64,000 nt of DNA from Asterias rubens (lineage: Eukaryota; Echinodermata; Asteroidea; Forcipulatida; Asteriidae), in NCBI RefSeq assembly GCF_902459465.1, contig NC_047082.1, forward strand, positions 3,162,001 through 3,226,000, written 5' to 3'. Made by a program: the position numbers and the translations under genes. How positions within the stretch are numbered: position 1 is the stretch's first letter; each line of letters starts with the position of its first letter. Shown here piece by piece: positions 1 to 15,000 of the stretch. Under the pieces are notes generated by a model. The model ran no database searches. It saw only the letters and a list, made by a program, of their open reading frames with translations, and was not told the DNA's origin.

Positions 1-80
1 ATATATAATTTTTGTACATAAAACAAATGTTTTTCTAGAATATTTGGATCATTTGTTCTAAGATTAATTGGTGGACTTAC

Positions 81-3000
81 AATAGGCTCTCCTGTAAGAA
101 CTTCCAGTAGAGCAATGAGTCGACTTCCATCTCTAAGATCCTTGAAGAGATCGTGGACTGGTGTAATCGGACTCTTCTTAGACTTGTGCTGAGAAAAAAA
201 GCATCAAGAAAATATGGAAACAAAGTAAGATATTGGTGCTTGAGGAATGCAACACAGGCATGTTACAAATAATATTCAGAAATGTTATATTTTCATTCAT
301 AGAAGTTCATCACAAGATACATGTGTCATGTATGTCATTTCATGGGTTTGGGTACTTTTTGTACGAAACATAAAACACAAACTTCCACAGATTTACATTA
401 AACTTACACAGTTTAAAGAGAAATTAGAAAGTAGAAAAGCTTCCCTTAAAATAGTACTTGCTAAGGTGCTGTAGTTTTTTTGAGTAATAAGTAAAACAAT
501 TCCACAAAAACATTTTTTGTCTCAGCGAGATGAAAATTATTTTAGAAGATACAACTGACTCTCCTGAAAAAAACATTGCTTTGTGATTTTCACTTTTCCC
601 TCAAAAACTTGACGACTAATGAAGCTGAAACTTCTGTAGGAAAACTGTATTTCAAACATCTTCAATCACAGTGGGTAGAAATTTAATGTCATGGCCAAAA
701 ACTTGATCTACAAAAGGTATCAAAACCCTTTAAACGGGGGACACAGAAGGGAAATAAGTCTGGTCTCTTCTGGTATTAATATTCATGTTGGATTCAGTGG
801 TACAGGGAACATGACAGGCAGCAATACAGTGCCTTGAAACTCTCTGAATCTGTCTAGAACAGAAGTTCGTTTTGAGGCCGGAAGACAATAACAAATTATA
901 AGTTGCTCCCAGACGAATGAAATTTGAGCTGGAAGGTCGGTCGACCATGAACTCTAAGAATGTCCCCAATCCTCCTGTTAACATTAACCACCTGTGAGAA
1001 CATTACACTGCCACATTTGAAAAAAAATTCGGGGTTAAATCCTACTTTCGTTCTGGGTATTGGTAGACAGAAGGTTTATGGCCTCTGCAACCGCATTTGT
1101 ATGGTATTGAGAGATGTGCTTCAGTTTTGATTCAGTCAGATTTAACATTCGACAGTTTTTAGCTGTAAACAGGGTGTCAAATGGCTTCCTACTAACCATC
1201 AATCCCTGGACCACACAGTTCTCAAAGAGTAGACTGTGACTAAAACGAATCTTCAATCAAAATGACTACAATAGACAGGCCTGAAGTTCTATTCTTGTAA
1301 GGGCAAATTGCAATTTTTTCGAAAGGCCATGTCAGACAAGGCAATCAGGCAACCATCCACATGTTTATTGAATATAAGATACTTGGGACAGAAAGATGGT
1401 GTTAAAAAAATGTTGGTTGTACAATCAAAGTTTTCCTTTTTGCATGCAATGCAATTGGTTGCCTTCAAGATGCCTGTAAAAATTGCCCTGTGAGACATGG
1501 CCTTAAGAGAAGGGCATATCAATGGGAACATCTTTGTGGGACATTGCAATCCATAAAGGCAGATGACATGAAGCCAATACTACTTTTGCCTCTGTAAATC
1601 TAGGATTTGCAAAGATTCTATATATAAAAAAAAAACTATTTGCCGATGTTCAGTGTCTTTACAGGATCTTCTGATCACACTTAATCCCCTCTTAATCTGA
1701 CTAAATCTACATCGGAAGCTAGACGTTCAAACATTCTTTACTCCTTCACTGCTTTCACTGAAACCTTAATAGATTCATTCAAACAGAAGTATGAGGCAGT
1801 ACACCTACACCCTCAGTACAAATATTGACTACCAGGGTTTGTTATTGTAAATGTATATATGTATAGGCTACAGGAATTAGTCTAAGAAGTTTTATCCAAC
1901 CACCTCCATGATCCAACCAAGAAGAAAAAAGCTGTACTTCCAACAACAAAAAGCAACAGCAAACACAAAATCCTTGAGTAAGCAAGTCCCAGGGTCTTTC
2001 TCTTCAGTAGGAAACACTTTGGAATGCTAGCGAATGTTTTCCTTCCTTCCTGAATGTGGCTGACCAAGGTCATTGCCAGAGGCTGCCGCTCCCAGTTTAG
2101 TTGTGGGGGAATAATGGCTGTTTTTTCCCCCACAAGAAAGACACGTGCAACAATGAGAGTTTTTTGCATTAGCCAAGACTCCTCTAGGCTTTCTCATATT
2201 GTCAACAGTTTAGTTCTCAAGGAACTTGTTTAAAAGTAGCAAGGACACTTAAAGTTCTGGGATATTTTCATTGCCTACAGTTATGAAGAGATGGTAACAG
2301 TTTCATGATTATTTTTACAGAAATAACATTGACAAAGTGGAGATTTTGTACAAAAGTAAGATCCAGGCCAAAATGATTGGGCCACCCCGTCCAATTCCCC
2401 TGACAATAAACATTCTGTCCCCCGTGTCCCCCCCCCCCCCCCCCCCCATCAATGTTAACTGGAACGCAGAAGAAGACCATGCAACAATGAGAACCAACAT
2501 TGAAAGGGGCAGGGGGCCCAACAAGATATGGCTGGGATTGTAGAGTTGCATTCAATCTAATAGAGGAAAAGATACCATAATCAGGGAGGTTGTCAAATTT
2601 GTAACATGGAGGTAGAAATGGGCAGATTGGTTTCTTTTCAGGGAACTTTCTGCAGAAACAGGGAGAGTTGAGCAGCTCTGAATACAGGCTTTACAAACGG
2701 AAACCTTGCAAACTTTATGACAACTTTATGCTGATGTTGAATGGTCTAATTATAAGTGACCATGGTTGTTGCCAGAGGGTGTTTCTGTCAGTTTGGAGGA
2801 CTGTCCCCCACCCCAGGGTGTAAACTTTAAAGTGAACACTAATGAGATTTAACAATGGGGCAGTTGTTAGAATAGGGTAACACCAAATTAGGAGAAAGGC
2901 ACACAGGGTCTCAGAGGTGGAAAGCACACTGGCTCACCTTCAAGAGGCATTCAGTGTGTTTAATAAGCCATTAGCAATCAAAAATGTCAGTTATTACTTC

Positions 3001-6000
3001 ACGTTGCTCATTTACCAAACTAAAGACGGTGTTTGTAAGTTACATGGTTCAGAGCAAGGTTTTCCATAGTAATTTCCTGACTAGCAAAGCTGGTATTATT
3101 TCATGATTCATGAAAAGCATGTCAGAATCCATGTCACTGGAGGAGTAGTCTTTGTATACCAGACTATGTTCAGGGGAAACAGATTTTGTGTACAATTAAC
3201 AAATAAATATATTGCCTTTATTGAGAAAAAAAAACATAACATGCCTTAAGATGATCCAACACAAATGACCTGATAGTTTTCAACCCACAGTTTTTAAGGA
3301 CAATATCAATACAATACTTCCGCTGTATCATTTAATCTACATGTAGTACCTGACTGTTATGACATAAATAACTTCCTTCCTGGTGACAACAACCATTCCA
3401 ACAACTTCCTCTCAAAGAACAAGTCAGAGGAGACTATTTGCAAAACTGCTGCTACTGGTGTGGAAGTTACCTTCTTTGAATCAAGATAAGGTACAACACC
3501 AGTAATAGTTACTGAATGTGCTACCCCTGCTACTTTAGAGTGATATTTTTTGTACAATAATTAATAACTTTTTTCAAAACTGCTGCAATTTGTCTGCTAC
3601 TCTCTTTGAACCAAGGTATATCACAACATTAATCATTATTTGTCAAATTTCTGTTAATACTTATAGCAGGCATGATATTGGGCCCTTGGGGAGGAAAAGT
3701 AGAATAAATTCAAGGACTGACCTATACATCATGTACATAGAATAGACTTTTCAGGGTCTTTAATCACAATTTTTCTGACTTTTCCCAAGGGCGCGAAAAT
3801 AACGAAATCAGACTTGAGAAAAAGGAATATCTTGCCAGTAGTGTGCAAGGGGTAGCCTGCAAGAGTTTCCCCAAGCACGAAAGGTCAAGAATGCCCTCCA
3901 GTTTTGGTGAACCCTAGAGAACCCTGGCGCGTGTATTCCCTTTGAATGTTTGAATCAAGATACAAAAAACATTGGTATCTGTATTCATTTTTACTTGCCA
4001 AAGAAAGTCAAAATATGAAATACCAAAACTAGTTTACTGTCCTTCTATAACCTTTTATATTAGCCCTCCATACAAAAGACTAATTTGCCTTTCATCAAAT
4101 TAGCCACCATAAAAGCAATACTTCTATTTATTCTTACAACCACAGCTCCAAGGCCAAATAAACCCACCAACAACTATCAAAAAAGGTACTCTTGCTCCAC
4201 ATGTACGCAGCCTAACCACTTTATATCCAATGCAGTTAACTGGAAGAGTCAATGAAAAAGAAAACAAGAATTTTCTTTCACATCAGCTGCGGTCTCATGT
4301 TTTTTTGCCTCAAATTTCAATGGTTTTTATACTTTTTGAAAGGAAGGAGGTGAAGTGCCTGGATGACCCTAGACTGTTGGGGATAAAGGGCTCCAAGCTC
4401 CCACAGCTAGGGGGACCTGGAACCCTGATTTTGAGTCGTGAGACTCTGGGTTTGTATTGTGTGCCATCCCAGATCCAGGGAACAGCTTGTCCCATGGGGT
4501 ATGCATGTTCATGCACACTGTACTTTGAACCAAGCCCTGCCTTGCCCAGCACCCAGCGCCCAACGCCCAACGCCCACTCACAAAAAAGTTATCCCAGAGG
4601 TGTCAAGAAAAGCCATCCTTGACTAGTATCCAGGCAGTTGGCAAATTAACCATGGAGGGAAGCAAATGTGCGTGGGTAAGGGGCGGTGTGACTGAAAAGA
4701 AAACCTGGGCAATCGAGACACGTTCTTACATGTACAGAAACTATTTTATTAGTAAAGTTATGAGGAGACTAAACCACCAGGGATTGATTTGCAGGAATGA
4801 GATTGTTTTCCCAAAACTTTTTCTTATACTTCCCCGACCAAAAGATATAACTTTACATCTGAAAAGAGCAGAGACAGGAAAATCATTTACCGCATGACAT
4901 ATAATTGCCACATTGAAGGCACATAAATTTATGACATAAAAAACTTTGCAGTCCAGCTGGCAAGCGTTGAGAGTTTGATAGGAACACTCATTTAGTTGTA
5001 CAGGAAACTATAAAGGTTCTTGGCTTCAAAATGTGACAAGTTTTGTTTTCTAGCCTTCGAGGAAGACTCTGCTATGAAATATCAGGTCATTTACTTTCGA
5101 AACGTTACCATTTGGTTTGTAAGAAATTTACAAAAGCTAATTCTATTTTCTCAATAATGTTTTGTAAACTGAACTAGTGGGGTACCAATCCGATACTATG
5201 CATTATTATGCTTAGAAAATCGTCTATTGGCTTAGCAAATATCTGTTGTAGATTGCCAGAAAGTTCCTCCATACATTATTTATGAATAAATATGACAAAT
5301 TAATCTTTGATTACGACTCAGTGATAGTCATTTCATAATGACTTGGTGACTTGGTAAAAGTACAACAGCAACAAAACCTGATGATACCTATCCTTAAAAA
5401 ATGTCAATGTCACATGTTCATCAGGTGTTGGCTGCAAACTGACTAACAAACCGATGTGTAATCAAAGTGGACTAACAATGGACCCACCCTATGAGTTTCT
5501 AAGACTAAGTGTCAAAAATTCTATTCACTTCGAGTTGATCGAACTTGACTCAAGGTGAAGTTTCTGAAGAAAAAGAAACAACCGAGCACAAGCAACCCAC
5601 CCGGTGGTGCCACACTCTGACCAATCACAGGCCTGTACTAATTATAGTCTCACTACATCAGCCAATCACAAGCTGCCAAGTCAGACAGCTCAAGGGTCTC
5701 ACTGGTTTGTGGTAATGAGCTGACCCAGAAAATATTAGCATAAATTGAGGGTCCGGACCAATTCAGTTTCTGGAAGCTGTCAGATTTTTTTTTACACTCC
5801 CCCTCCGGGCTCTTTTATTGTGGGCGAATTGAATAGCGTTTGTAGTCTGTGCTGTTGGTATTTTATTCATTGTGAAATGTAGAACAAGTTTACCGCAACG
5901 TCAAGGCAGGGCTTTCATTCAAGACTATAAAAATGAAATAAATATGATGGATTTGGACTTCAGCCATATTAGGGAGTGCCTCATGAGCAAAATCCAGACA

Positions 6001-9000
6001 ACTGCATAAAAGCACACTTGTTTGGCTTGTAGCCGATCTTTTTGGACTTTTTATGAATGCACGTATTGTTAAAGTTCCAGTGAAGTTTAAGAACAAATTC
6101 ATGTATTACAACATGTCTTGCCTTCTAGTAGATACTGTGAAGTACATGCCCCTTGGGGTACATGGGTTGTCTATTCAGCCCACCTCGGTGGGATATATCA
6201 TTAGGAATGGACCCTAGATCAGGCATCAGACTTGGGGAACAGGTACATGCATAATTATAACCCAAAGGGGATGTTTTGTCAGTAGTTGGGTGTAGAAAGT
6301 TTGACAGTAAATAAGTAAATGGAGTAGTGGTTTTGTAACTATAGATTAAGGTTAAGCCCCACTTGCTATGTAGATGTGGGTTGTCTAAATGCAGCAGGGA
6401 GGGGGTATGTCATTCGGAATGTACCTTATTGACCCAATTCACCTGATGTCGTCATCAGAATAATCTTGGATGCACCATTTTGGTGGTCAATGTCAACGTG
6501 TGTTATTCAGAGAAGTGTGCATCTTAGGCGACACGGCGTTTACACGTAAACCTATTGACCACCAACATGGTGAGCGTGGCATCAGTCGCCGCGTGTGACG
6601 CGCGTGGGTCAATATCAGTTCATAGGTGTAGGAATTTGATAACAGAAGAAGTAAACGGAGTATTTTAGTTTTACTACAGATTCAGATTACAAAGGTTGAT
6701 AGTACTGGAGCCTACATTGCATTTAATCACGAGTACCCATGAAAATTTCTGATACAAAACTACATCAGAATAACCAGATGAAAATGTTGATGTCATCTCT
6801 AAAATTGGTTGGCACTTCAGAACTTTTCATCCAATAAGCTTTATGTTCCTTGTTGTCAATTAGTCAAACTATTTGTGTTAAGCATGTAAACATGTTGCTC
6901 CCATAAACATCTCTACCTTGTTCAAAAAATATCCTCAGTGTATTGTATTTAAAAGGTCCCAAACCCCTATAAAAGTTGCACATAAAACTTACATCACAAG
7001 CCTAAAAACCACAGAGCTCTGAAATCTGAATGCAGTATAAGTTTTATGATCAGCCGATGCGATCGATCATAGTGGGTTTTTGAAAAGATCATTTATCATG
7101 TACAATTGTATGAGACTGGGTTGTTTTCTCAAACTTATTTGAAAGTCTTTCAAAACTGATAGACTTTCGGCTGCGAGAACAGAGCATTAGTTTTGTTGGA
7201 TTTTCCCAAAACACAATGTGTCTGGGTGAAGCTCACCCCTTTTCTGCTCTTCAACTCAGCGCGTACTGATGTAGAAAGAACCGCTCTGCTGCACAAAGAG
7301 ATATTATATTCACCACTTAAAAGTACGGGAGGTACACATTTATACCAAACTCACCAATGAAAAGAAATGAAAGTTTGCTACGGGACTTTGAATTGCCTTT
7401 CAAGCTGTTAAAGCTGGAAATATTGAAAACATGTTGAAAAGTGCTTGGATTACTGAGAAATGTAAAATTGAAAAGAGTTTATGATATGAAAAGAGTTGCA
7501 TCAATCTTGCTTTCAATACCAATGGAACCATTTTTATATTGATATCCTTATTGAGAGTACAACAACACGCGAATTCAAAAGTGAGCAAACACATTTAGCT
7601 TTGGGTGTGTTAGTTTACCTCCATAACACAACAAAGTTTTCATCGTGCCCAAGAAAAAGCAACCAGCTTCTTGCATGATATTTGCCCTTCAAAGGCACAA
7701 TCATAAGTACTTTGCTATTGTAGAAACAATGGTTTTACGGGGGAAAATCACTTGTAATTTGGTCTCAAATAAATACACAAGCAAAATACGTATTTAAAAG
7801 GACTCTCATACTAGTTTTACCATGGAGCTACTGTAAAACAGGGGCAATTCACTTGTACAGTGGCTTGGGTCTGCTTTTAAAGACACCAAATAAAAAACTC
7901 TTTTAAAGTGCTTTGGTTTCACAGAGAAAATCTACTTATGTTAAGCACTACATTAACTATCAAATGATTATTTATTCACAAATCAAGATGCCATAATTTC
8001 AACAATTGTACAACAATGTCATTAACTGGTCAATGATAACTTTGAGCAATTGAATCACAGCAGAAATTACAGCAACCAAGCCTTACTATACCCTGATTCC
8101 GACACACAGCCAACTTTTTTACCATGGAGACAAAGTACGCCCTCTATCAACATGACAAGGCCAATGGCCAAAGTTCATTGTGTGTCAATCCATTCACACT
8201 ATCAATACAAATTCTGAGAACTTTTTATAGGGGAGAGAAAATTAAACAGCAGGATGACAAAAAAAAACCTGAAATGGGAGCCAGCCACCATGGCTATGAC
8301 CTACAAGAGAACCTTTGTAAAAATACAAACAATCTTGTATTTCATGAATGAGTACTTAGTTATTTGAGAATGGACATTGGAAAAGGGGGCGTGGTGGTAC
8401 GGTGGCCTGATATGGGCTTCATTGTACTGAGAGCAATACAGGTGTATTGAGAGGGACAGGTTGGGGCATAATGAATGGCCTTGCATTTCCAGGTGTGCGT
8501 GGTAGGTCTGGAATTACATAGAGGCCATGAACTGTTGCCCTGGTGTTGGCCTTGGCGCCCCTCCAAAAGTTTCCCATAGACCTTAAGATTTTCCAAGAGA
8601 ACTGCCCTTTGCCAACGACAAATGGCCGCGCCCTCTTAAAGATGAAATTCCAGGTCAAGTTAAACATATGAGGTGTTTGGAAGGTGCGTTGCTTCTATTT
8701 CTCCCCCCATGGTTGCTTCAATGCCAATAGTGTTGAATGGCTCAATGGGGATTGGAACCCAATACATTTTGGAATCAATTACAAGACAGATATTGGTTTG
8801 ATGGTTTGAGACTGTGACAATTTTGAGACCTTGGAATTCTTTAATTTGGATTTCCATTGCCAATGAAACTGAATGACTCATTGTGAATAGGAATGGACCG
8901 ATTAGGTTACTGGAATCAGAGAATTGGGTAAGGATCAAAATCAAAGCATTTAAGGACTTAAAAGCCACAGCCTAACCAGTAACGACCCAGGAGCAAATAG

Positions 9001-12000
9001 TCAACGTGGTTCTAGGAAGCCAAAACTGGCTAAGAGGCCATCTGGCCATGACCTGCTTTGATTGAAATGGATTGAAAGACCCACATATGTAGGTAGCTCA
9101 GTCAATGATAAACTGAAATGTATTCAATGTACCCTCTTGAAACTACAGCATTTATCATAGTCCGCTCAGGAGTAAACAAGAATTTTAACACCTAATCATT
9201 TTGTTGTTTGCCCATTTAAAACTCAAAGGGCAGATTCCATTCAAATTGCTTCCTGTCACAGTCGTGACAGTGGACCCACATTAAGGGTCTATAAAGTCAT
9301 CAGTCTGAAGTGGTAAGATTTGTTTGATTATCACAACTAAGGAGTCAACACTGCTATTGAAACCAGTGACTATGTTAGTTTAACCATGAAGGTAATCATG
9401 ATTAATTCTCACCTGTGGGGGAGGGGGTACACATATTTCATGCATGCCATCATATCTAGGTCTGTATGCTTCATTTTTGGAAAGGGCAAGGGCATCAAGA
9501 CATTTTCTCCAAAGGACACCCTATGAAGAAATTGTACATTTCTACTGGAGCATTTTAAGGGCACCAAGGCAATGACCAGGGGGCATGGAGGCAATTGCCT
9601 CCGTAAAGTATCCGGCTTGGGGTACACATATTTCCTGCATGCCATCATGTCTACATTCTGATGCACTCCACTTGATTCAAGGGGTGAGATGGCAGATGTA
9701 ATACCAAAGTGTGTAGACCTTACGCATTGACGTCATCAAGTCGCAAACTTAGAGGTAAAACGATGACATAACAATCGCAACGCATAGATTTACAAGCTGG
9801 TATTGAGGAAACCATTCAAGATATTCACATAATTAAAATAAAAACGTTCTAAATTTAAATCTCCTCTACATGTCTTCAGTTGAACCAGCAAGAATAACGT
9901 AAATATTTGAACGCCAACAGTTCATTTAACGGGCGGAATAATAAGAACCTGCATAACTGAATACAATCATTCAATATTAACAAGTTCAGGTATTCAAAAC
10001 GACCTGTATTTGTACACAAACATTTTGAAACCACTAACAATCTGCCTCAGAATGTTTTCAGGTTATGATATTTAAAATGACAAGTTTGTATGCCACTAAG
10101 CAAGTTATTGTATAATTCTTGAAAAGCAGATAATTGGAACGATGTACTCTTCCAATAGACTGTGCAAGTCTCGCGCATATCCAAACTTCCGGGACCATAT
10201 GGTTTCTATAAAAAAAATCAGAATTTTGGAATGAATGCACTTGTTCAATACCAAAGATGTACCATCCCTTTGTGATATGTTTCTTAAAATCTAGTTGATT
10301 GGAATGAATGTACTCTTCCAATAACCAATGATGTACCATCCCTTTGTGATATGTTTCTTGAAAACTAGAGGAGTTTAATGAATGTACTATTCCAGTTTTC
10401 CAGTAACTACTTCCATTTAACATATTCTAAATAGTATGTAAATAATGCACAGTGTACACTTTGAGCACTCTAGCGCATGTAATTATTTAATAGATAACAT
10501 TATCAGTTAATAATTTGATAACAAGCACAAATAACTGCTGTTGGTTGCTGGTATCAGCTGTTCAGTGCACGTTAGCATTACTGCCCATTTGTACACAATA
10601 GAGCCAGCAACCAAATAACAGAACAGTTGTAGAGAATGCAATAAAAGCAAGCCATTATTTTAGATTACATGACTATTTATAAGGGTATGTAGTTAGTTTT
10701 AAAAAGGAAGTTTTTAGATGAGAAATCTTCCAAACTTAAAAAGCCGATTACGGTTATCTCCTTACCTTGGTAAATTATATTGTTTTGGGGAGAATGACAT
10801 CAATACCACTCTTTCAGATATGTTCTAAGGACAGTTAGTTTCAAGAAGGGAGTTTTAGATCAAAAGTCCTCCTTAATTAAAATATGATGTGCTGGACTTT
10901 GGAATCTTACAGCCAAGTTTAGACACTGAATGTCAAGCTTTATAGCAATAAATCCTTTGTAGAAATGGTTCCCGTCAAATGAACTTTACGCTTTAAGATA
11001 TTAGAATGTTGCAAGGAGTTAAAAAAAATGTACAGCACAGAATACAAATGTTGCTGCTCAAAATCTCACGAAGAAACTTGTTGAATGATTGATGATCTTA
11101 GCCCAATATCTGAAGTGAAATGTAGACGCTGCAAGTGCATTCAACATTGCCTGATTGTACTTTAAGTTTATTGGTTTGTAGGTACCTGTAGTGGGCTTTG
11201 AATACCACAATAACATTTCAAATTTTGCTCCTACATGTATGCCCCTAAATTTTAAGGCTCAGGAAAAAAATGACCTGAAGAGTTTTGATATTTTTTTTTT
11301 TATCGTTAAACTTCTTGCCTGATTTAAAGTTTTTGGGTTGGTAGTTTTGTCTAGGGTTTTCTTTTGCTCGGGTGCACTAAAACAATTGTATATTTTAAAA
11401 TAGTTGTTACTTTTGAATGAACAGTGTTTTTTTCTTAATAAGGACAGTTCTCTTCAGAACTAAAGTAGTCTGAACTAAAGAAAGAGACAGATCCCATAAT
11501 GTTAACAACGAGTCACTGAGTCACCCAGCAAACATCTCCAGAGCTTCAAAACAGGTTGTTGTTTCACTCACATGGATGACATAAGCAGGTGGGTTTTAAA
11601 CATTTTGATGTAAACATCCTTTTTATCATCATGCGATTGTATTGTTCCCTGCCTACAGCATCAACGATGTGTCCTTTACCAATAAGGTACCAGACTATTT
11701 TTTCTTAAAGCTACAACTTGATGAAATACGTCTCACCATCATTACTTTGGCTTTGGCCACAGCTGTATCAGTTACCATGACAACATATATGATTTCTGTA
11801 TGGGGCTTCAAATGAGCAGATGAAGCATTAAACCTGGTTCATACTTCCTGCGAATGCGATACAAATTTTGAAGTCACAATTTCGCTACGAATAATTCTCA
11901 TCAGTTGAAAAGAGCTCAACTCCTGCGAAACATTTGCAGCAAAAACAGCCCTGTGACATTAACATTTGTATTGCATTCGCATTCGCATATGCATTCGCAT

Positions 12001-15000
12001 TCGCATACGCATTCGCATTCGCATACGCATTTGCATCCACATTCGCGTTCACATTCGCAGGAAGTGTGAACCAGGCTTAAGACAGAGCCACAGCTCAAGA
12101 TTTGAAGGGTAAAGTTTTGATAAATTTTGATGGAGAGAAAACTGCTTTTACAAACTTTAGGTTTGGGGTATTTGATATGTCTCGGAGATCAATTTGTCTA
12201 AAACAAAACTCACCTTTTTAAGATGTGCGTTGACCCATTTAGTGAAGGTTCTTTTCTGTACATCATCTCTTGCATCTGGAAAAAAGAAAGAAATCATGTA
12301 ATTATAATTTTGCAAGAATTAGAAGAACAAATTTGGTCTTGAAGGTGTGGTATCTTTCCATTCTTTTCATGTCACTTGAACATAGTTCGAATTCCATTTT
12401 GGAATTGACACTAACTACAAGTATTTTCAGTCTTTTTCTGTTTCCATAAGTTTCTCCTACATTTAAATTTTTGTAAGCACAAGAACTTGCTAAGCACAGA
12501 AAAGTATTGCTTAAAAGAAACATATTACCATTCAAAATTACAGTAAATTTACATTGCTGTGACTGGTGCCCCAACTTTTATTTTTGCTTAGCTAATGAAA
12601 TTGTCAAACAGTATTTTCTGCTTAACAGCTATTATGAAATTGAGCCCTGGTCCCAATTTCATAGAGCTGCTTAAGCAGAAAATATTGCTTAAAAATTTCC
12701 TGCTTAGCAGAAATGAGCGAGATACCAGTGATAACTTGTACACAATACATGGCAATTTGGCTGGTAACCTTATTCCGGTAAGTATAATTCTTTAGTGCTT
12801 AGCTGCTTTTTATGCTTAAGCAGCTCGATAAAATTGGGCCCTGATCAGATTCACCTTAAGTTGTAAAATAAACTTTTATTTGATAAGTCATTTTCAACTT
12901 GACTATTTAAGAGGTTTTCAGACCCCCATTCTGGGGTCAAAATCAGTAGACTATTACTAACAACATAGAGCAAGGACAGAGACGTGCACTGATAACTTGT
13001 TTGATTGTTGCAAGGTTGATCTCACAAGTATAGGGTTCATTTTATATGAACTATTCTGGTGTCAGTTACTAATATATTGGAAGGAGGGTGACTACTTAAC
13101 ACAGAAAACAAAAACCAGTCTGGTTTTATGATTTATTGAGCACAGACATGATGGCATGAGTGCAATAATAAAATAGGAGGGCCAACCTCTTCATGGGGTC
13201 TGGGTTTGGTTTTTATTTTGTATTGTATAAAAATCTGCATGGTCAATGGTACTTTTGAAGTAACACTGAGGTTGCCACGCCATTGACAGATAAACTTATT
13301 TTGTTATAATATTTTGGATAAAAGCATTCATTTAACGCCCCAGGACACATTCATTTTCCCTTTTTTCTTTTGAGTTGGGTTTTGGGGCTTTGGGGTTAGG
13401 TTATTTTTTTTTTTTTGCATTTTTTTAATGACCAGGACCAACCTCACTTCAACCTCAAAGATGATGTTACAAACTCTAGAAATCTCTCCAACAAAAAAAG
13501 AACAAGTAAAATATTCCCAAGTGGAAATGCATGGCAGTAATTTCACTTTGAAATACCAAAAAGGTCTCTGGATTCTAGGGGCGAAGATTTAACAGTGCAA
13601 GGGGAACTTTTCCAGAGTATTTGACAATCCCAATGGAAAATCATGAACAGCTCAGGGAGACTTTGTGCAAGTACAAACGCAAAGAGAACCACCAAACTTC
13701 TGGACTTATTGGGTCTCTGGTTTGAAGTTATCTTAAATAGTGGAATGGGGGAACGGACTGTGAAAAATCCAACCCGATATAAAATATGGAGGGTCTGGAG
13801 CTCCAGAATAATTACTACTGATATATCAACAATTGCTGAAGTCCAGAAGAACCAAAGAAATAGAAGCGGTGACACAGCACGAGTAACAAAATACAATCAT
13901 TTAAAGGCAGTGGACACTATTGGTAATTGTCAAAGACTAGCCTTCACAGTTTGTGTATCTCAACATATGCATAAAATAAAAAACCTGTGAAAATTTGAGC
14001 TCAATCGGTCATCGAACTTGCGAGATAATTATGAAAGAAAAAAACACCCTTGTCACACAAAGTTGTGTGCGTTCAGATGGTTGATTTTGAGACCTCAAGT
14101 TCTAAATCTGAGGTCTCAAAATCAAATTCGTGGAAAATTACTTCTTTCTCAAAAACTATAGCACTTCAGAGGGAGCCATTTCTCACAATGTTTTATTCCA
14201 TCAACCTCTCCCCATTACTCGTCACCAAGAAAGGTTTTATGCTAATAATTATTTTTAGTATCTACCAATAGTGTCCACTGCCTTTAAAGCCTGTTTTTAT
14301 AAACCGATCGCCCGTGGAGGAGAAATACGATAAACTTCCTTATGAAGTGAACCAGGTCAAGAACTACAATAGTATTGTGGTAAGGCATGCTCACGGCTCA
14401 AATTTCAAGAAAAACCCCACAAGAACAGCTCTTCAATGCACCAAAATACTTCCTTTTTGTGTTTTTATAAGAGGATATTTGGATTTAAATACTTTTCAAA
14501 GCATATCTACAGGCATAGCATTTGGTCCTTGGGTAAAAGTAGGAATGAGTATTTGGGGACTTACCTACATTTACCTATGGTGTAAACTTTAATAGATTAT
14601 TTCAGCTCTTGTTGATAACTTTTTTTCTTTCCAAGTGAACAAAAATCATCTAGTACCATTAATAGATGAAAATTCGCATCAAGCAAAAAAAATAATATTA
14701 ATTTTGATTTACCCTTATACTGCTCTAGAACTGCATAGGTTGTGGGTTCGAACCCGGGTAATATGCCTGTGATTTTTTCACAGAACTCGGAAAACTACTG
14801 AGTATATCACACACATCGGTGTAAGGGTAAACTAAATTTAAGAATTACATACTCGATATCCGTAAATCTACAAAAGTATGAGTTTGGTAGTGGGTTATAC
14901 TGGCCAAGTGTTTGAAACTTGGTGATTTAAAGCCCCAAAAGTAATTTTGAGAGTTACCAGGTAAGGAACCAGATCTGCATGACTTGCAGAAGAATTTATG

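Larger units (their letters stand above)
189..12213. other. Intron 2 of the CH-domain gene (about 12 kb)
   Basis: No supported exon lies inside. It holds partial family D material (345-740), a 20-base C run (2428-2447), diffuse repeats T (3667-3850), J (8500-8665) and K (9455-9620), a small inverted-repeat element P (6427-6616), a 74-bp near-duplication (10256-10403) and the hexamer-rich element L1. A cluster of CCAAT boxes sits at 5610-5765. Elsewhere I see only AT-rich unique sequence. Confidence 0.7.

Noticed and set aside
9409-9666. 85-codon minus-strand frame similar to the frame at 26596-26799
   Set aside because: The similarity is due to both being copies of diffuse repeat K, not a shared gene.
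11916-12098. Frame encoding a Cys-Glu repeat
   Set aside because: It is the translation of the hexamer array in element L1.
13643-13990. 115-codon open frame
   Set aside because: Its 3' end runs into family A element A1 and the rest has no protein similarity I recognise.
14740-14770. tRNA gene around GGGTTCGAACCC
   Set aside because: Only the B-box part is tRNA-like. The same sequence recurs as a SINE with a common tail.
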